Origin: Paracoccaceae bacterium
GTDB taxonomy: Bacteria > Pseudomonadota > Alphaproteobacteria > Rhodobacterales > Rhodobacteraceae
Reading direction: 5' to 3'
Length of the DNA stretch: 9,570 nt
Assembly: GCA_007120685.1 (NCBI GenBank)
Contig: SKNG01000393.1
Coordinates: 1 to 9,570 of the forward strand
Shown: positions 5,866 to 9,570 of the stretch, piece by piece
How the letters are laid out: each line of letters begins with the position of its first letter
Position numbering within the stretch: the stretch's first letter is position 1
Notes under the pieces: generated by a model
The model's database searches: none
Told to the model about the DNA's origin: nothing
The model's input: the letters and a program-made list of their open reading frames with translations, nothing else
Position numbers and translations under genes: made by a program

Positions 5866-7014
5866 TTACCAGAGCGTCAACTGCCGGTCTTCGGACAGAT
5901 CATCTTCGGCCACGAAGCCCGAGAGCGTGACGCCCAGCAGACGGATGCCCAGCGGCACCGGAAAGACCGTGTCCAGCAGGGACGCGGCGCAGGCGCTGAA
6001 GCCGGCGGCGTCGGTGAAGGGTGCGGGCAGGGTGCGGCGGCGGGTGATGATACGGAAATCGGCGAATTTCACCTTCACCGTCAGCGTGCGCCCCTTCAGC
6101 CCGCGCGCCGCCGCCTGCGCCCAGACCTTGGCCGCCAGCACTGCCAGTTCGCGCTGGGCGAGCGCGGGGTCGGTGATGTCGGTGTCGAACGTGTCTTCGG
6201 TGCCCAGCGACTTGCGCGGGCGGTCGGGTTGCACGGGGCGGTGGTCGATGCCGCGCGCGATACCATGATACCAGCGCCCGGCCTTGCCGAAATTCAGCGT
6301 CAGGAAGGCCAGATCGCGCGCCGCGAGATCCGCGCCGGTGCGGATGCCCAGCCGCTCCATCTTCGCCGCCGTGGCCGGACCGATGCCGTGGAACCGCGCC
6401 ACCGGCAGGGCCTGCACGAAGCCCGGGCCGCGCGCGGGGGTGATGACCGCCTGCCCGTCGGGCTTGTTCAGATCCGAGGCGAGCTTGGCCAGAAACTTGT
6501 TGTAGGACACCCCGGCCGAGGCGGTGAGGCCGGTCTCATCCCGGATCCGCGCGCGGATCATCTGCGCCACGGTGGTGGCGGCCGCGATGCCGGGTTTGTT
6601 GGCAGTGACGTCCAGATAGGCCTCGTCCAGCGACAGGGGTTCGATCAGGTCGGTGAATTCGGCAAAGATCGCGCGGATCTGGTTCGACACGGCGCGATAG
6701 ACCTCGAACCTCGGGCGGACGAAGACCAGGTCCGGGCAACGGCGTTTCGCCGTGACCGAGGGCATGGCCGAGCGCACGCCATAGGCGCGCGCCTCGTAGC
6801 TGGCCGCCGCCACCACGCCGCGCGCGGCAGAGCCTCCCACCGCCACCGGCCGGCCGCGCAGGGCCGGGTCGTCGCGCTGTTCGACCGAGGCGTAGAAGGC
6901 ATCCATGTCGACATGGATGATCTTGCGCAGCGGCGCCGGGTCCGGGCCGGGGCCGGTCATCCGCTGCGGTGCCGGCGGGGGGCGGGGCAGGGTGGCGCGC
7001 TCAGTCCTCGCCAT
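5866..7014 (-). CDS. dinB: DNA polymerase IV (Y-family, DinB)
   Basis: Error-prone translesion polymerase. The 382-residue protein carries the Y-family active site: HVDMDAFYASVE (34-45, metal ligand Asp36, steric-gate Tyr41 at the place of E. coli Phe13) and SLDEAYLDVT (128-137, Asp130 and Glu131). The helix-hairpin-helix thumb (FHGIGPATAAKMERLGI, 208-224) and a little-finger domain to about 365 follow. The last five residues, QLTLW, form a sliding-clamp binding motif at the very C-terminus. The ATG at 7014 overlaps the ppx stop by 14 nt; an alternative ATG at 6960 would remove an 18-residue proline-rich lead. Neither has a well-placed Shine-Dalgarno sequence (GAGG abuts the 7014 codon), so the start is uncertain. 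No GTTC-N7-GTTC LexA box is visible just upstream; expression is probably as the last gene of the ppk-ppx transcript. Confidence 0.94.
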   Translation of the reverse strand: MARTERATLPRPPPAPQRMTGPGPDPAPLRKIIHVDMDAFYASVEQRDDPALRGRPVAVGGSAARGVVAAASYEARAYGVRSAMPSVTAKRRCPDLVFVRPRFEVYRAVSNQIRAIFAEFTDLIEPLSLDEAYLDVTANKPGIAAATTVAQMIRARIRDETGLTASAGVSYNKFLAKLASDLNKPDGQAVITPARGPGFVQALPVARFHGIGPATAAKMERLGIRTGADLAARDLAFLTLNFGKAGRWYHGIARGIDHRPVQPDRPRKSLGTEDTFDTDITDPALAQRELAVLAAKVWAQAAARGLKGRTLTVKVKFADFRIITRRRTLPAPFTDAAGFSACAASLLDTVFPVPLGIRLLGVTLSGFVAEDDLSEDRQLTLW

Positions 7015-8593
7015 CCTCGGACGGGCCGTTGCGGGCGCGCCCCACCCGGACCTTCGTGGTCAGGCCCAGCGTCTTGGCGAGCGAGGAAAAACGGCTTTGG
7101 GCAACCTCGCCGAACAGATCCTGCATGGCCGGTTGCAGCACCAGTTCCAGTACCTTCTTCTTCGGGAAATACCGCAGCGCGCCCGCCGCCTGCGGCCCGC
7201 CGACCGAGAACATGGCCCCGAAGCGCATCGCCCGGCCCAGCATCACGGCGTGGCGGATCTCCTCTTCCGACAGGAGCTTCAGCAGCGGGGTCATGCGCCC
7301 GTCGACGCCGTTGGTCTTGTAACGGTTCATCAGCGCCAGCCCCAGATAGACCCGCCCGCGATGGTCCATCCCGCCCAGATTGGCGCGCGTGGCGGTGTCG
7401 AAACAGCTTTCGGCCCGGTAATCGGGATGGGCGCGCCAGTTCACATCGTGCAGCAGGCAGGCGGCCTTGATCAGGCGCAGCCGTTCCGGTGGGGCGCTGC
7501 GGTAGAGCGGCATCAGGAAATCATAGAGCTTGCGGCCGAAACCGGGCAGGCGGGCATTGGCGGACTCCTGGTGCCGGCAGGCCTCGATCAGCGGGTCGCG
7601 GGCGCGTAGCACGTCGGGCATCTGTTCGAACAGCAGCCCCTCGCGGATACCGTAGCTGGAAACGTAAATCTCTTTGGGGCGGAACACATGCAGCAGGGGC
7701 CGCAGCACCTGGCCGGCCAGCGGCACCAGCGCCAGCCGGTCCGGCGAGGTGCCGGTGCTGTCGCGCAATTCCTTCAGGCTGCGGTCCTTCACCCAGTCGA
7801 TGGTCTTGCGGATGGATTTCGGCGTCATGCGGTATTCATGCATCACCGTCAGCGGATAGCCGCGCCGCGCCATGTCCAGCCGCGCCAGCGCCCGCCAGGA
7901 GCCGCCGACCAGATAAAGCACGCCGTAATCGCCGGGCAGATGGCCGCGCAGATCCTGCAGCACCGCGTCGACATGGGCCTTCAGACCCTTCTTGCCGCCC
8001 TCAATCTGCTGCAGCCGGAAGGGGCCAAGCGCCGAGGTCACGCGCGCGCCCACCGTGTTGTCGCCGATCTCGGCCAGTTCCATGGAAGAGCCGCCGATAT
8101 CGCAGACCAGCCCCTGCGCGCCGGGCCAGCCCAGCAGCACGCCTTGCGCCGAAAGCCGCGCCTCTTCCTCGCCGTCGATCACCAGCATCTCGATGCCGGT
8201 GGCTTCCTCGACCTCGGTGCGAAACACGTCGCCGTCTTCGGCCTCGCGCACGGCGGCGGTGGCGACCATGGTCAGGCTGGTCAGGTTCATCGATTTCGCC
8301 AGGATCGCAAAGCGGCGCAGCGCCGCCATCGCCCGCGCGCGGCCTTCCGGGTTCAGCCGGCCGGTCTGCGCCATGCCTCGCCCCAGCCCGCAGAGCACCT
8401 TTTCGTTGAAGAAATAGGCCGGCGAACGGGCAGCACCGTCGAACACCACCATCCGCACCGAGTTTGACCCGACATCGATCACGCCGACCCGTTCCAATGC
8501 CCGGCGCGAGGGATCCTCGAACAGCGGTCTTCCGAAGAAGCCGCGAACCGGCGTGCCGGCGGTCGGTCTGGCGGGTTCGCCGCTGGCGTTCAT
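7001..8593 (-). CDS. ppx: Exopolyphosphatase of the Ppx/GppA family
   Basis: Releases phosphate from polyphosphate chains and/or hydrolyses pppGpp; family membership alone does not separate the two, but placement after ppk favours polyphosphate. The 530-residue protein has the ASKHA-fold phosphate loops GVIDVGSNSVRMVVFD (37-52) and CDIGGSSMELA (164-174), the conserved GEEEARLSAQGV (141-152), and a C-terminal helical region with LLHDVNWRAHPDYR (380-393) resembling the HD-type domain of Ppx. I chose ATG 8593 because AGGA (8602-8605) lies 8 nt upstream; the frame extends to a TTG at 8620 that has no better support. It starts 81 nt after the ppk stop and overlaps dinB by 14 nt. Confidence 0.92.
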   Translation of the reverse strand: MNASGEPARPTAGTPVRGFFGRPLFEDPSRRALERVGVIDVGSNSVRMVVFDGAARSPAYFFNEKVLCGLGRGMAQTGRLNPEGRARAMAALRRFAILAKSMNLTSLTMVATAAVREAEDGDVFRTEVEEATGIEMLVIDGEEEARLSAQGVLLGWPGAQGLVCDIGGSSMELAEIGDNTVGARVTSALGPFRLQQIEGGKKGLKAHVDAVLQDLRGHLPGDYGVLYLVGGSWRALARLDMARRGYPLTVMHEYRMTPKSIRKTIDWVKDRSLKELRDSTGTSPDRLALVPLAGQVLRPLLHVFRPKEIYVSSYGIREGLLFEQMPDVLRARDPLIEACRHQESANARLPGFGRKLYDFLMPLYRSAPPERLRLIKAACLLHDVNWRAHPDYRAESCFDTATRANLGGMDHRGRVYLGLALMNRYKTNGVDGRMTPLLKLLSEEEIRHAVMLGRAMRFGAMFSVGGPQAAGALRYFPKKKVLELVLQPAMQDLFGEVAQSRFSSLAKTLGLTTKVRVGRARNGPSEDGED

Positions 8594-8601
8594 GCCGCTG
8601 G

Positions 8602-8605
8602 TCCT
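8602..8605 (-). promoter_or_regulatory. Ribosome binding site deciding the ppx start
   Basis: AGGA on the minus strand, 8 nt before the ATG at 8593. It supports that codon over the in-frame TTG at 8620, which would put this site inside the coding region. Confidence 0.6.
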
Positions 8606-8640
8606 GCGTCGTTCTGCCAAGACTGTTCTAGGGCCTGCAA

Positions 8641-8659
8641 CCCGGTGGGGTCAACCGGG
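8641..8659 (-). other. Small hairpin in the ppk-ppx gap
   Basis: CCCGGT (8641-8646) and ACCGGG (8654-8659) form a perfect 6-bp inverted repeat with a 7-nt loop, 15 nt after the ppk stop. No U-tract follows on the minus strand, so it is not a clear terminator; it could stabilise or attenuate the transcript. Confidence 0.35.
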
Positions 8660-8674
8660 CGGTGCGGGCGGCGA

Positions 8675-9570
8675 TCAGTCGCTGCCATGGGCCAGTTCCG
8701 GCGCGTCGCCCGCCCCGGCCGAGCCCCGGCCGGAAAGCGACGGGTTTTCCATGAAGAAGCGGTGGCAGTTGAAGGGCGCGTGCGTGCCCTCGCTGCCCTC
8801 ATCCGCGTCCGGCAGGCCCCGATGGAAGTGGCCCTGGGGGTCCATCACCCAGCTTTGCTGCGTGTCGCGCAGGTTGGCGGCCATGATCTGCCGGGTGATC
8901 TGCGCCTTTACCGTGGGGTTCATGATTTCGACCAGCGTTTCCACCCGGCGCAGCAGGTTGCGGTCCATCCAGTCGGCCGAGGAGATGAACACCCGCGCCT
9001 CGTCGGCCGGCAGCCCCTGGCCATTGCCGAAGCAGACGATGCGCGAATGCTCCAGAAACCGCCCGACGATGGATTTGACCCGGATGTTTTCCGACAGCCC
9101 GCTGATCCCGGGTTTCAGCCCGCAGATGCCGCGCACTACCAGGCTGATCCGCACCCCGGCCTGGCTGGCGGCATAAAGCGCGTCGATCACATCGGGCTCG
9201 ATCAGCGAATTCATCTTCGCCCAGATCTCTGCCGGGCGGCCGGCGGCGGCGTGTTCGGCCTCGGCCGCGATCAGGTCCAGCAGGCGCGGTTTCTGGCTCA
9301 GGGGCGAGATCGCCAGGTTTTCCAGCCGCTCGGGCTCGGCATAGCCCGACAGGTAGTTGAACACCCGCGCCGCATCGCGCCCCAGCGCGGCATCGCAGGT
9401 GAACAGGCTGAGGTCGGTATAGATGCGCGCCGTGATCGGATGGTAATTTCCGGTGCCCCAATGCGTGTAGGTGACCAGCTTCTCGCCCTCGCGCCGGACC
9501 ACGGCGCTGATCTTGGCATGGGTCTTGTAGTTGATGAAACCGTAGACGACATGGGCGCCGGCGCGTTCCA
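8675..9570 (-). CDS. ppk: Polyphosphate kinase Ppk1 (N-terminal part outside the window)
   Basis: Reversibly transfers the ATP gamma-phosphate to long inorganic polyphosphate chains. The frame is open to the window edge (first whole codon at 9568-9566), leaving 297 residues of a protein that is usually about 690-730. The catalytic C-terminal half is visible: YKTHAK (fragment residues 14-19), whose His17 corresponds to the autophosphorylated histidine; GTGNYHPITARIYTDL (38-53); GICGLKPGISGLSENI (147-162); GRFLEHSRI (169-177), with the second conserved His174; and FISSADWMDRNLLRRVE (194-210). The last 25 or so residues are a gly/ala/ser-rich tail. It is the first gene seen of the ppk-ppx-dinB row; its promoter is beyond the window. 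Confidence 0.95.
   Translation of the reverse strand, partial: ERAGAHVVYGFINYKTHAKISAVVRREGEKLVTYTHWGTGNYHPITARIYTDLSLFTCDAALGRDAARVFNYLSGYAEPERLENLAISPLSQKPRLLDLIAAEAEHAAAGRPAEIWAKMNSLIEPDVIDALYAASQAGVRISLVVRGICGLKPGISGLSENIRVKSIVGRFLEHSRIVCFGNGQGLPADEARVFISSADWMDRNLLRRVETLVEIMNPTVKAQITRQIMAANLRDTQQSWVMDPQGHFHRGLPDADEGSEGTHAPFNCHRFFMENPSLSGRGSAGAGDAPELAHGSD

Noticed and set aside
8611..8628. GTTC-N10-GTTC upstream of ppx as a LexA (SOS) box
   Set aside because: The alphaproteobacterial LexA site is GTTC-N7-GTTC; the spacing here is 10, and the site is far from dinB.

Overview
The window looks like a piece of a GC-rich alphaproteobacterial chromosome, most likely Rhodobacterales (Paracoccus/Rhodobacter relatives). 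This rests on the high GC with strong GC bias at third codon positions, the tightly packed operons with 4-nt ATGA overlaps, and the style of the proteins. It is an inference from sequence character, not a database match. There are nine protein genes, two cut by the window ends. No RNA gene, insertion sequence, prophage or CRISPR array was seen, and no gap between genes exceeds about 160 bases.

Layout. (1) Positions 2-1415, plus strand: the last two genes of a dipeptide/oligopeptide-type ABC importer, two ATPases of the DppD/OppD and DppF/OppF kind overlapping by 8 nt. Their permease and binding-protein genes would lie to the left, outside the window. (2) Positions 1416-1565: a convergent gap holding the first copy of an unusual repeat made of two adjacent perfect 20-bp palindromes. 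(3) Positions 1566-5706, minus strand: a complete four-gene operon for a TroABCD/SitABCD-type metal importer, with the periplasmic binding protein first, then the ATPase, then two permeases. Both permeases carry cytoplasmic tails of about 95 residues that resemble winged helices. (4) Positions 5707-5865: the operon's control region, with a promoter buried inside a 31-bp AT-rich dyad that resembles a Fur-family operator, and beside it the second copy of the double-palindrome repeat. (5) Positions 5866-9570, minus strand: polyphosphate kinase (5' end cut off), an exopolyphosphatase of the Ppx/GppA family, and DNA polymerase IV (DinB), in that order; ppx and dinB overlap.

How the parts work together. 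The metal operon is a self-contained uptake system, probably repressed when its metal is abundant, because the dyad covers the -35 and -10 elements. The ppk-ppx pair makes and degrades polyphosphate, and dinB appears to be co-transcribed behind it. The repeat copy just after dinB would act as a terminator, insulating the metal operon from read-through on the same strand.

No wholly new system is evident; the genes all belong to known families. The most interesting items are the double-palindrome repeat with a compensatory base-pair change between copies, the operator/promoter overlap, the winged-helix-like tails on both metal permeases, and the ppk-ppx-dinB linkage.
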